Shown here: piece after piece, positions 55,999 to 64,000 of the stretch
Numbering within the stretch: the stretch's first letter is position 1
Layout: each line of letters opens with the position of its first letter
Source of the DNA: Fusarium oxysporum f. sp. lycopersici 4287
Taxonomy: Eukaryota; Ascomycota; Sordariomycetes; Hypocreales; Nectriaceae
Assembly (NCBI RefSeq): GCF_000149955.1
Contig: NC_030999.1
Span: 106,068 to 170,067, forward strand
DNA: 64,000 nucleotides
Direction of reading: 5' to 3'
Translations under genes and position numbers: made by a program
The notes under the pieces: model-generated
What the model was told of the DNA's origin: nothing
The model's input: only the letters and a program-made list of their open reading frames with translations
The model's database searches: none

Positions 55999-56398
55999 CG
56001 GAGAACTCACCGGCGAGCTTCATGTCAAGTTTCTCGTCCTGCGTGCAAAGGGAAATGCTCCTGCCGAGAAGCACGACGTGTTGGGACTGCAGGAGATGGC
56101 CCAACGCTCTTTTCGAATCATTTTCAACTGCGGCGGTCGTTTCGGCAAGGATTTTGCACAGGCTTGTGAGTTTCCATACACGGCAACAATCGATTCCGAT
56201 AGAGGGCTGCGCGATGCCGTTGTTCAGTCTCTCCATAAAAGTCTTCGAGCCCTTGATGAAGAGCATATTGAGTGTGCGATGCGTCTGCTGCCGGATCTTC
56301 CGAATGATCTTCTGTTATATGGCCATGGCAAGGAGATGAGGAAGGAGAAAGATAGACACTCTAGACCATCTTGGACGAATAGGCCAAAGGCTGATTGA
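55999..56398 (+). pseudogene. Duplicate of BTB gene exon 4, without the upstream exons
   Basis: Matches 18600-18999 closely: GELTGELHVKFLVLRAKGN versus GEFTGGLQVKFLVLHAK; LQEMAQRSFRIIFNCGGRFG versus LKEMAQRCFQIISNCRGSCS; DSDRGLRDAVVQSLHKSLRA; LPDLPNDLLLYGHGKEM. The frame is uninterrupted from 55999 to the TGA at 56396-56398, unlike the first copy. The BTB core encoded by exons 1-3 is missing, so it cannot make a working BTB protein. Similarity continues about 35 bp past the stop (to about 56434) and then ends sharply. Confidence 0.75.
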
Positions 56399-57850
56399 AA
56401 GCCTTTGCGAAATTTCTCTTACCAGACTACTCTAATATGCGCAGTAAGAGGTTGAAATAAGGATTATTAAATAGGCGAGTATATAAAGCCAGTCTTTTTT
56501 CTACCTAACTATGTCTATTTCGCGGATGTCATACTGACTGCATCATCGCATTTAGCCAACATTCGTTACCTATTAATCTCCGTCTTCTTATTGCTATACG
56601 CGAGGCTCAAGATGTTGGGATGTGAGAAAGCCCAGACGGCGGCCATGTTGAAGCTCCCCTCCACTACGGTGCAGGATTGTACATGCGAGACGCCGCACCT
56701 AAAAACACGGTCAGTTCTCCCCGGCTCCGAGGTGATGAAGATGGAGTCTCGCAGCACGTGTACCTGGTACTCCGTCAGGGAGTCGCGCGGGAGCTGCATA
56801 TAAAAGAGTGTATTCCATTTGACCACTGCTAGAATTATCTAGCATTTTCTGAAACTCTCTGGATGGCCCCCTTGTGATTCTGTAGAGACTTGTGTTTGGC
56901 CCTGTTCGGGACTGGGGAACTTGGGGTGGCATTTCCTCCCTAACCCTGACCTATATGGGACCGCGTACTCTGGAATTTATATTTTGGCAACAATACCAGG
57001 GTCAACATGAAAACAATTATCTGAGAGGTACAACGGCGGTATTTAATCCAGTTTAGCAAGATCCAATTCCCCAAGCGCTTTCGTATGCCTGATGAGGTAC
57101 TCTTCTAGCTCATCCTCCCGGCATCCCACCCTCGCGGGGGTGAACCTCTTCAGCAGAGGAAGAGTGACATATCGGAGGGAATTAGACTAGGGCTAATACA
57201 ACGGGCATTTTGAGTAATTAATCGGATGGAAGTATTGACTCCTCCAACTTGTAGCTTACAAGCTGCTACAGTATAAAGAATGAATGGTGTAATGCTGAAC
57301 GTGGGTCAGAAGTGGCAGAGCATCGACCGTGCGTTACAGGAGATTTTCCCAAGTCATGGAGAAGGGAGAAAGACCCTGAAGCTCTTCCTGCAGGGGAGCG
57401 TAGTTTTGCTTTTGGCCCTGAAGAAGAGGCATACTGGGAACTGTTCGACAGCTACGATTGGTTCTGAGTGGATGACGTGGAAGACATTGATTTGTCTCCA
57501 AACTTAAAATCTAAGTTTCTAGGGCGTGATAGTAACCTAGCCACTTTCTTGTGCTTGGATTGATACCGGAAAAGTCACAGTCCAGTCCATCCGAGCCTCC
57601 TCCGCCCGTCAAAACCGTGCACTGGCGAGGCTGTACTGCAATGGAGCGGATCTCAACACCCTTTCATATTCAGCATATTCGCATTGGATACTCAAAACAA
57701 TCTAAGAACTCCGTGTAACATATTCCTTCTTCACTGGCCTGTCGTGGAGGCATCCTGTAGGTTCCACTCATCAGGACTGGATTCAGGATCGATAGTCCCT
57801 TCCACAAAATCATTTGCGTCCCGCTCCCCATTGTTTCCATCACTATCGCC
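56399..57850. other. Mostly gene-free, one short coding relic
   Basis: On the minus strand, 57145-57044 reads FTPARVGCREDELEEYLIRH then TKALGELDLAKLD and a stop: a charged helical C-terminus of an unknown protein. A plus-strand frame at 57280-57507 and a GC-rich patch at 56610-56800 show no family. Nothing else is supported. Confidence 0.35.
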
Positions 57851-58582
57851 TTATCGAAAATAGGACGTCAGGCCCTTCGTGTATGACCATTGACGCGTAG
57901 TCGAGAGTTGAAGGGGCTTGGTCAATCGAGTGGAGAACCACCTAGTTTTGACTTTGCGATACTGCAGAAGACATACTCGCTTCTCGATAAAGGTGGGCCG
58001 CAGTTCATCGCTCTGACTATTCTGAACGAGTCGAGTATTGGTTAATATTTCAATACCGACAATAATGTAGATCTTCCCGCCGCTGAGAGCAGCCTTTTCA
58101 ATCCACTTTCTTGTGTCTGTGAGACTAACTGCCTTGTCAAACCATGCATCGGAATTATCAAGGTAATAACCATTTTTGACATCAGCTGGTACTACATGGG
58201 TCCGGCCGTCAAGACGCTTAGAAACTTCTATAGATGTCGAAGACGTCAGCGCCGACCCAAATCCCGTTTTGCTGTTCTGCCGGTTGATGGTGGAAGCAGA
58301 GACTTGCGTCTCAATGACGTTAGGTTCATCTGTTGTAGGATCATAATAACCCTCGAGTGGGTATTTGATGTTTCTGATAAATCTACCCACTCTGACGGAA
58401 TCAGGTGAGGGTGAGAGGAAAAATGAAGATGGAGTAACTGTCACACCCATACTGAGAAGATTGTTTGGGGGACGAAAAGCGAGAGGATGGTTTGGTATCC
58501 CAATTGTGTGGGCATACAAGTAAAGATTATCTGATATGGTATGACCCCTTCTGCCAAACTGCTTATAAATGGCATCGATTAC
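57851..58582 (-). CDS. Uncharacterised fungal protein next to the CHAT-TPR relic; start codon unclear
   Basis: An open minus-strand frame runs from 58582 (after a TGA) to a TAG-type end at 57851. It holds NLYLYAHTIGIPNHPLAFRP, PNNLLSMGVTVTPSSFFLSP, VGRFIRNIKYPLEGYYDP, DNSDAWFDKAVSLTDTRKWI and GGKIYIIVGIEILTNTRLV. I recall similar hypothetical proteins from Fusarium and Aspergillus, in which a serine/threonine-rich middle precedes a conserved WI-EKA-LxGxKIYxVVGI core, but no function. There is no ATG in frame before 58519; an ATA at 58535-58537, just before SDNLYLYAH, sits where a start would be expected, so the start may have mutated or lie in an upstream exon. The rest of the frame is clean. 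Confidence 0.5.
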   Translation of the reverse strand, partial: VIDAIYKQFGRRGHTISDNLYLYAHTIGIPNHPLAFRPPNNLLSMGVTVTPSSFFLSPSPDSVRVGRFIRNIKYPLEGYYDPTTDEPNVIETQVSASTINRQNSKTGFGSALTSSTSIEVSKRLDGRTHVVPADVKNGYYLDNSDAWFDKAVSLTDTRKWIEKAALSGGKIYIIVGIEILTNTRLVQNSQSDELRPTFIEKRVCLLQYRKVKTRWFSTRLTKPLQLSTTRQWSYTKGLTSYFR

Positions 58583-58989
58583 TCATACATGATTACATTA
58601 CGCAAGATTTTCTAGTAGTCTTCTGAGGAGGCCGCCTGGGGTGGCAGTGAGCTGCACGACTCGGCGAGGCAAAGTATGAGCCGCCACCATAACAGAGAAT
58701 TTAGCTTTGTGGCTCATCCGTACGGGCATCATCTGTAGATCTAAAAATACCGCTCATTGCAAGGGCCAACATGTCATGTGCGCAACGGGGCTAATTAGGC
58801 AGCAATAAAGTAACTATGATCCACACAACAACATCATGATGAACGACCCTAACTTAGTTAGTCAGTGACGAAACAAAAAAGTCGATAAACCTTAAACATG
58901 TGACTACCAAGATGGAAATCGAGGCATTTATCGAAGGGACTGGCGTCAATACACGCTGGATCCATAATCATTTGTCAGAGCTTTCAATC

Positions 58990-60010
58990 GGCACATATAA
59001 AAGATATATTCAAACTGGACATCAGCGAAGCCATAGACCAGGCGAAAGGGTGTATCTATCTAGCAAACGACAGTCATCCGTTACCTATGCAATGGTTGAA
59101 TGACCTTGGAGCCTTCCTTGCGAGGCGGTATGAATGGACGGTAGAGATAAACGATCTGGAAGAAGCAATCGAGATAGCACAGCAAGCTGTGAAATTGACG
59201 TCCAACGGCTACCCAGACCTGGCAGTCGCATTAAATAATCTTGGAAACATACTTGAGAGTCGATATGGACGACTGGGGGACCCGAGGAGCTTATCAAAAG
59301 CGATCAAAGCAGCAAGGCGAGCTCTAGAATTGATACAAGATGTCCATCCAGACCGAATATCTGGCCTGACCAGCCTGGCAAACAAGCTTGGTCGCCGGTA
59401 TGAAAGGACTGGAGACATGACAGATCTAGAAGAGGCGATCCATAGAGCGGCACTAGCTCTAGAATAAGCGCCAAATGGCCATCCTGGCTGCTCTGGCAAT
59501 CAGAATAGCCTTGGAAACATGCTTCAGGATCAATATGAACGGACTGGAGATGACACAAGCTTCGTCGGCGGTATGGACGGACAGGAGAAATGAGAGACCT
59601 GGAAGAGGCATCAGCCATTCTGCTCGAAGCTTGGTCCTGTTCGATTACAGCACCATTCCAGCGCATCATCGCTGCGGCTAAATGTCTCCTATTACTTGTT
59701 ACACAGATCAGAGTTCCTCTTGTCAGCAAATAGATTAATCGAGGCTCTTGATTGCCTTGAGACAGGCCGTGCTATCATCAGTCAGCTTCTGGATGACCGC
59801 AGCGATCTTTCCCATTTCATCAGGATCATTCCCAGCGGGCCAATCGGTATCAGAATCTCGTGAATGAAGTGAATGCTACGACTTGCCAGACGACTCTCGA
59901 CTTCCTTGAAGCGTCTTTACGAAAGCGACGACAAGAAGCGGCAGCAGAGTTTAGATAAGTACAAGGATCTGGAGCGAATTGCGAAGCTCCACTCACCTCC
60001 TGCCTTTGCC
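58990..60010 (+). pseudogene. CHAT-TPR protein pseudogene
   Basis: From about 58990 the plus strand encodes LDISEAIDQAKGCIYLANDS, then an open run 59087-59467 with three tetratricopeptide repeats of the NLGNxLxxRYxRxGDxxDLxEAI type (ALNNLGNILESRYGRLGDP; LGRRYERTGDMTDLEEAI). After a stop and frame changes come AILLEAWSCSITAPFQRII (about 59615) and, about 59730-59830, EALDCLETGRAIISQLLDDR interrupted by shifts, then ANRYQNLVNEVN (about 59840). That order is the TPR region plus the linker into the CHAT peptidase domain of fungal CHAT-TPR proteins (caspase-like, defence or self-recognition context). The catalytic CHAT domain itself is not found. Clearly dead: several frameshifts and stops. Confidence 0.7.
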
Positions 60011-60672
60011 GGGCTCATCCCGGATGAGCATGAATTGACTTTGACCCTCCCACGGCTGCGCAGCCTTTCAAGGCCATACCGAGCCCTGGAGAGGCAATCT
60101 CATCATCGCCATGCTTATCTGATCGTGGCGAGTGCATGCTGCTGGAAGCGAAGTTGGGTCTGCTTCTCATCCTCGTGTCTGTGTTCAAGCAGTCTATTCC
60201 TGTGTCTGTAAGACCAGAGAGATGTGATACTTATATCCTATTTCACTGATTTCTTCTGTGATATGAGTTAGTTGACATGCTGTGAGCGTTGCGTCGTAGC
60301 AATTTACTACTGCATTGAAAATAAGCTCGCCCCGCTACAGCAATACCGTTTAGTCGTCATATTAATTGCGCACTATCGTCTCTAGATCATGGCATTTTAA
60401 TGCTTAGCCAACATGATGGTAAACACTTAGTAGGGCACAAGTTCAGGAATAATTTTGTCCCTGTGCCTCACCCACTGGATTATTCTTAAAAGTCATGGGT
60501 CGAGGCATAGTGATAACAACTAGAAACAGGGCAAACATAAGCATGGGAGGCGGTGTTTTGGCAAAACAGTTACAAATAATAACCCACAAGATACATCTAA
60601 TGGCGATACCTAGTTGTTGGAGCTTTGCCGCTAGGACAGGGATAAATAGCTGGCCATCATGTGTGTAGAGGT
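60011..60672. other. Gene-free stretch
   Basis: No coding region supported; the CHAT domain expected here is absent or unrecognisable. Confidence 0.35.
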
Positions 60673-60936
60673 TTATGTTATGCTATGTATATCTTTCGTC
60701 CAGGGGGCTGTAAGCCCCCAAGGTCCGTCTATACGCGGCTGTACTTTTCTGCAGTAGAAGATGTGATCAGGTGCTTTGCGTCGGCCACATGAGCAGACCA
60801 GACGTGCGTCATTATGGTTGAACCTTTCGTGGTATGCAGCGAAGTCACCGTGGAGGGATCTCGCTGCCAGCAGATGGTACAAGGCTGCACGTAGGATCAA
60901 CAGCTCCGGCGGATAGCCTTGAACGCAAAGAACCAC
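60673..60936 (-). mobile_element. 3' end fragment of a Tad-like LINE (reverse-transcriptase C-terminus)
   Basis: Minus-strand frame with YHLLAARSLHGDFAAYHERF, NHNDARLVCSCGRRKAPDHI and FYCRK. The Cys-Cys-His-Cys arrangement after HLLAxRxxHGDF is the zinc-binding tail that follows the RNase H region in fungal Tad/I-type non-LTR elements, from memory. Only about 90 codons remain, without the polymerase; typical of 5'-truncated LINE copies. Confidence 0.65.
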
Positions 60937-61479
60937 TCTGCGAGAACGTAAGTGACCAGGTAGCTGACAGTACCCCCACCCAGTGCGCTCTTAACGCCAT
61001 GGGAAAGACTTCGTGGAATTTCTTGCCATTTCACTTGTACCCGTAGATCAAGACTCCATCAGCTATTAGGATAATTAAGCGATTTGGTTTACTGGCTCAG
61101 GAGCAAGTTGAAGCAAACGATACGTTGAAGGCAGGACCAACAGCAGCACAAGAATAACATGAAGTGTTTTGCGCAAATGCGAGTACATATTGTACCGTAA
61201 ATCCGAGAATGGATCTGATATTCCTGCCGCAATTGCGTGCATTCGGTTTTCCCGCATGCTCCCTTTAGCACTTGATGCAGGAAAGAAATGCGCAATTGCG
61301 TAGTGCGTCAATCATCAGCCGTTTCAAACACTTTAAAACTCATTTCCCGGCAGAGCTTTATCCTTTGGTAGAATCATATCCTTCATCATTTGTTTTCCAA
61401 GTGATACAGGCACTCAAAATATATCACTATCACTACCGCTATCGCCGTCTTGCTTTATTGTCATGAGTTCTCTCTTCAA
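60937..61479. other. Intergenic stretch before the C2H2 gene
   Basis: No supported gene; probably holds the promoter of the gene starting at 61480. Confidence 0.35.
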
Positions 61480-62392
61480 ATGGAACATCGTCTCCCCTAC
61501 TCTGAATTCAAGAGAGATGCAGGTGACGGTCCCCTTGATACTCAAGCCATGCACATCGGGGTATCGGAAGGAGCAACGACGGAGGATAATCCAAGCCACT
61601 CCCATTGCGGCATCAAACGAAAATCGGCCAACGATAAGAATGGCAATGACGGAAACGAACGAAAGCCAAAGGCCCAACGTGCCAACAGGTCTTTAGAAAC
61701 TTCAGTGCTTCCCTGCCCATATTTCAAGCATAACCCCGGCAAATACGTTCAGCGCAAGTGGAAGAGCTGTGCATTTCCCGGCTATGAAACTATACGTCGA
61801 CTAAAGCAAGTATACGTTCACGCGTGGACGAACAACAAGAGATCTGACTGGCAGTAACAGGGAACATATGTGTCGCAAACACTTGTTGCCCGAGTACCAG
61901 TGTGAGCGATGTCACGAAGATCTCAAATCAGTCAAGGAACTTGAGGAGCATTCAAAGCAAATGCCGGTGTGTACTCCCAGCATCAAGAAGCACGACGGTC
62001 TGACCCAAGAGCAGGTGAAAAGCATGAGAAATAAAAATGGCACAAGGAATAAGACCAAGAAGGAAGATTGTAATGACATTTACGGTATTGCCTTTCCGCA
62101 TGACAAGAATGCGCCTAGTCCTTGTATGCCAGCTTTGCGCTTGCCCTCCCTTCTCCCAACTAAAACTAACAGAGTTAAATTAGATGTCCGTGATAGTGAC
62201 GAAGATGCGGCGGGTATGGAGATCAATCTACCCCAAGAGTATAGACGTTTCTTAGGAAGGGAACTGCCGCAGCTGATAACAGGAGAACTAAGCAGAATTG
62301 GATGCCCAAAGTCTGACACAGTCCGAGACGAGGTTCAGCGGTATTTGGAAGCGCTGAATCCTCAATTACTTGCTCTCTTTCTGGATCAATAG
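61480..62392 (+). CDS. C2H2-type zinc-finger protein with a GC-AG intron
   Basis: Exons 61480-61805 and 61861-62392 give 285 aa when the 55-nt intron is spliced (GCAAGT donor, CTGAC branch, CAG acceptor). Splicing restores RRLKEHMCRKHLLPEYQCER, the fungal finger pattern CPYFKHNPGKY ... GYETIRRLKEHMCRKH, followed by CERCHEDLKSVKELEEH and a terminal Cys. Unspliced, the frame ends at 61857. The family (C2H2 fingers in proteins with the sentence-like CPYFKHNPxKY start) is widespread in ascomycetes and thought to bind DNA, with targets unknown. The N-terminal 75 residues are polar (nuclear signal candidate KRKSANDKNG). The C-terminal half is predicted helical with an acidic patch, RDSDEDAAGME. The stop is about 10 bp before a LINE fragment. 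Confidence 0.7.
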
Positions 62393-62399
62393 ATCACGA

Positions 62400-63300
62400 A
62401 CCACAAAGCTTACCAATGCGACCGACCGCAAGTCTGCGGCAGGTGTGCGCCTGAAGGTCACCATCACAGCAGAAACTGTCAGAAGCTCTATCCGTCACAA
62501 CATGAATAACGTGTTCTGATTGTCTCAAATGAATGCAAGAAAACAAGGGTCGGTACACGAAAGTCTGATGAGCGACAAGAAATATTCAGGATGCAACCGT
62601 GTTGACCATTCAAGAACCCGAAGCATGACGGATCCAAGGAAAGCTGTTGACAGTGTCGATGGGTATCGCGGATCAGTCAGGATGGTGTCGCCGGCTGAGA
62701 AAGGCGGATGAGTGATCCAGAGTATGCTTTGAGCGAACAAAGAAGTGGAGGCGGAGCAAGTTGTCAGTAGAGTGTCTAGATGTGACGGTAGCGGATATTC
62801 GGCTGCCAGAGCGCCTGGTCTTCATGGCATCTGTCTACGTACCGGGTGGAGATGCCCAAACTCTGAGGGACATGTGCAGCAAACTTGGTAGGGCTATCAC
62901 GGAAGTGAGGCGAAGTCCAGGAAGAATGGTAGATGTGGTGATTACTGGCGCCTTCAACCGTCACGACCAGATGTGGGGAGGAGACGACATAACAGCGGCA
63001 AGGCAGGGTGAGGTGAATCCGATCATCGATTTGATAAACCACTTCATGCTTCGGAGCCTTCTCCGGTGTGGCACAAAGACATGTCAAAGAGGAGACTACG
63101 AAACAACGCTTGGCTTGATTCTTGCTTCCGAGGAGTTTGCGAATGTGAACATCAAATGTGAAATACATGGTACGGAACATGGATCAGATCATTGCACGAT
63201 AGAGACGGTGTTCTAACTCTCAGCTCCAGCGCCGAAACAAAAAACAAGGCTTCTGTTGAATAACGCGCCCTGGAAGGATTCTGAATGCCGTTCCCCATGT
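62400..63300 (+). mobile_element. Degenerate Tad-like LINE fragment: gag knuckle and endonuclease
   Basis: At 62411-62481 the frame CDRPQVCGRCAPEGHHHSRN with a further Cys is a CCHC knuckle from the ORF1 (gag-like) C-terminus. The open part 62761-63216 is the apurinic-type endonuclease (EEP) of ORF2: FMASVYVPGGDAQTL, FNRHDQMWGGDDITAARQGE, GDYETTLGLILASEEF and HGTEHGSDHCTIETVF, followed by LLLNNAPWKD. The first catalytic Asp of the usual GDFNRHD motif is changed (GAFNRHD), while SDH is kept. The reverse transcriptase is missing, and the part between 62500 and 62760 is full of stops. A dead copy. Confidence 0.75.
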
Positions 63301-63905
63301 GCGGCTGTTGAAGTTTCGCCAAACTGCAGTGAAATAGCAAAGCCGGCCTATATATATATATTCCCAATCGGATGCATTTCCACAACTTAAGATCACTTCA
63401 GGGTGTTCTCACATCTAGGAATGGGATTGGCCTGAGGATGGGCCAAATGAGCTGCTTGCTGACTTTTATCAAAGACCTTGTTTCTAAAAAAGCAATATCT
63501 TAGAATGGGAATCCGCAAGTACAATTGTAAGAAACGCAATAAACCTCGTCATCACCTATGCCCAGAAGGAAGCTTGACAGCTTCTCCTTGCAAGTCCACA
63601 CTCAAAAGTCGTTTAGAACAAACACCTTTCGACCCGCCATACCCTTGCCCATCCTTTCCGAAGTGGCAACTTAATCGCTCTTCGTAGACAATTACTAAAG
63701 GAACACTGCACTTTCTAGTTCTTTGCAAGAGAAGCTATCCCCGGTTATCAGCTCCTTCGGGCTCGCCCTTCGCCAGTTCGGACTTCAGCCAGTAAAGCGA
63801 TAACTACTGACGTCAGTTCAAGCCTTCTTACGCCTCTAGTTTGCGACTTGTGGTCTGCAATCGACTTGACATCTGGGCCAACCTTTTCTCTTTCGCAACT
63901 CCAGA
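63301..63905. other. Gene-free stretch before the right-edge gene
   Basis: No supported coding region. A TATATATATA run lies at 63349-63360, too far upstream (about 550 nt) to assign to the gene at 63906. The stretch otherwise looks like ordinary promoter/spacer sequence. Confidence 0.35.
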
Positions 63906-64000
63906 ATGATGCCCAACTTCGCACTCCTACTAGCCACACTCGTCTCATCGGCGGTTGCTTCCGTTATCGACGTAGCCCTCCATATCATTCCCAGTAAAGA
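63906..64000 (+). CDS. N-terminus of a secreted protein, cut by the window edge
   Basis: The ATG at 63906 (a second ATG follows at once) opens MMPNFALLLATLVSSAVASV and continues IDVALHIIPSK to the last base. This is a textbook signal peptide: short N-region, hydrophobic core FALLLATLV, and SSAVA before a likely cleavage after residue 18. The protein would be secreted or membrane-anchored. The remainder lies outside the window, so no family can be given. Confidence 0.5.
   Translation, partial: MMPNFALLLATLVSSAVASVIDVALHIIPSK

Noticed and set aside
1..64000. tRNA, rRNA and CRISPR features
   Set aside because: I saw no cloverleaf with the T-loop GGTTCRANYCC in the right setting, no rRNA sequence and no regularly spaced direct repeats.

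Overview
The window is nuclear DNA of a filamentous ascomycete (Pezizomycotina). The genes have short GT-AG introns of about 35-85 bp, often with CTGAC/CTAAC branch sites. The protein families are typical of these fungi: BTB proteins, PD-(D/E)XK-like proteins, OrsD-like C2H2 proteins, CHAT-TPR, a DUF3638-type giant and a Fot1/pogo transposon. The best pointer to species is a 369-bp element at 15312-15680. It has perfect 27-bp terminal inverted repeats starting CAGTGGGGTGCAATAAG and TA target duplications, which matches the mimp (miniature impala) elements of Fusarium oxysporum. I infer an accessory (lineage-specific) region of a F. oxysporum-complex genome. The gene-poor layout, many broken duplicated genes, transposon pieces and a roughly 100-nt assembly gap (15079-15179) agree with that.

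Layout. 1-13.5 kb: 3' end of an unknown gene; a cytochrome P450 pseudogene (minus); an uncharacterised 249-aa gene; a GT8-type glycosyltransferase; a translational-GTPase-like fragment running into about 1.7 kb of GC-rich fossil coding sequence; an uncharacterised 245-aa gene. 13.9-21.1 kb: two degenerate OrsD-like copies flank a mimp, an intact PD-(D/E)XK-like gene, a BTB pseudogene and a C2H2 exon; the second OrsD-like copy carries an in-place inversion of about 640 bp. 22.5-27.7 kb: tandem BTB paralogues, two intact and one reduced to its 3' end. 29.4-39.4 kb: a 9.5-kb DUF6606/DUF3638/DUF3645-type gene with at least two frameshifts, then a single WD40 relic. 40.8-44.6 kb: a SIM-containing zinc-binding protein gene with one frameshift, and an intact Fot1/pogo transposon inserted in a relic of a cyclin gene. 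46.4-54.8 kb: an F-box-like gene, an apparently intact G1 cyclin, coiled-coil coding relics and a possible membrane protein. 55-64 kb: a second copy of the BTB 3' exon, an uncharacterised gene beside a CHAT-TPR pseudogene, two pieces of a Tad-like LINE either side of a C2H2 gene with a GC-AG intron, and the start of a secreted protein at the right edge.

The genes form no pathway. The window reads as a graveyard and nursery of duplicated regulatory, defence-like and self-recognition-like families with a few intact genes among them: GT8, PD-(D/E)XK-like, two BTB, transposase, F-box-like, cyclin and C2H2. Several nonsense codons (Trp to TGA/TAG, Gln to TAG) are G:C-to-A:T changes, consistent with mild RIP or plain decay. 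All family names come from reading motifs and remembered family patterns; no database search was run.
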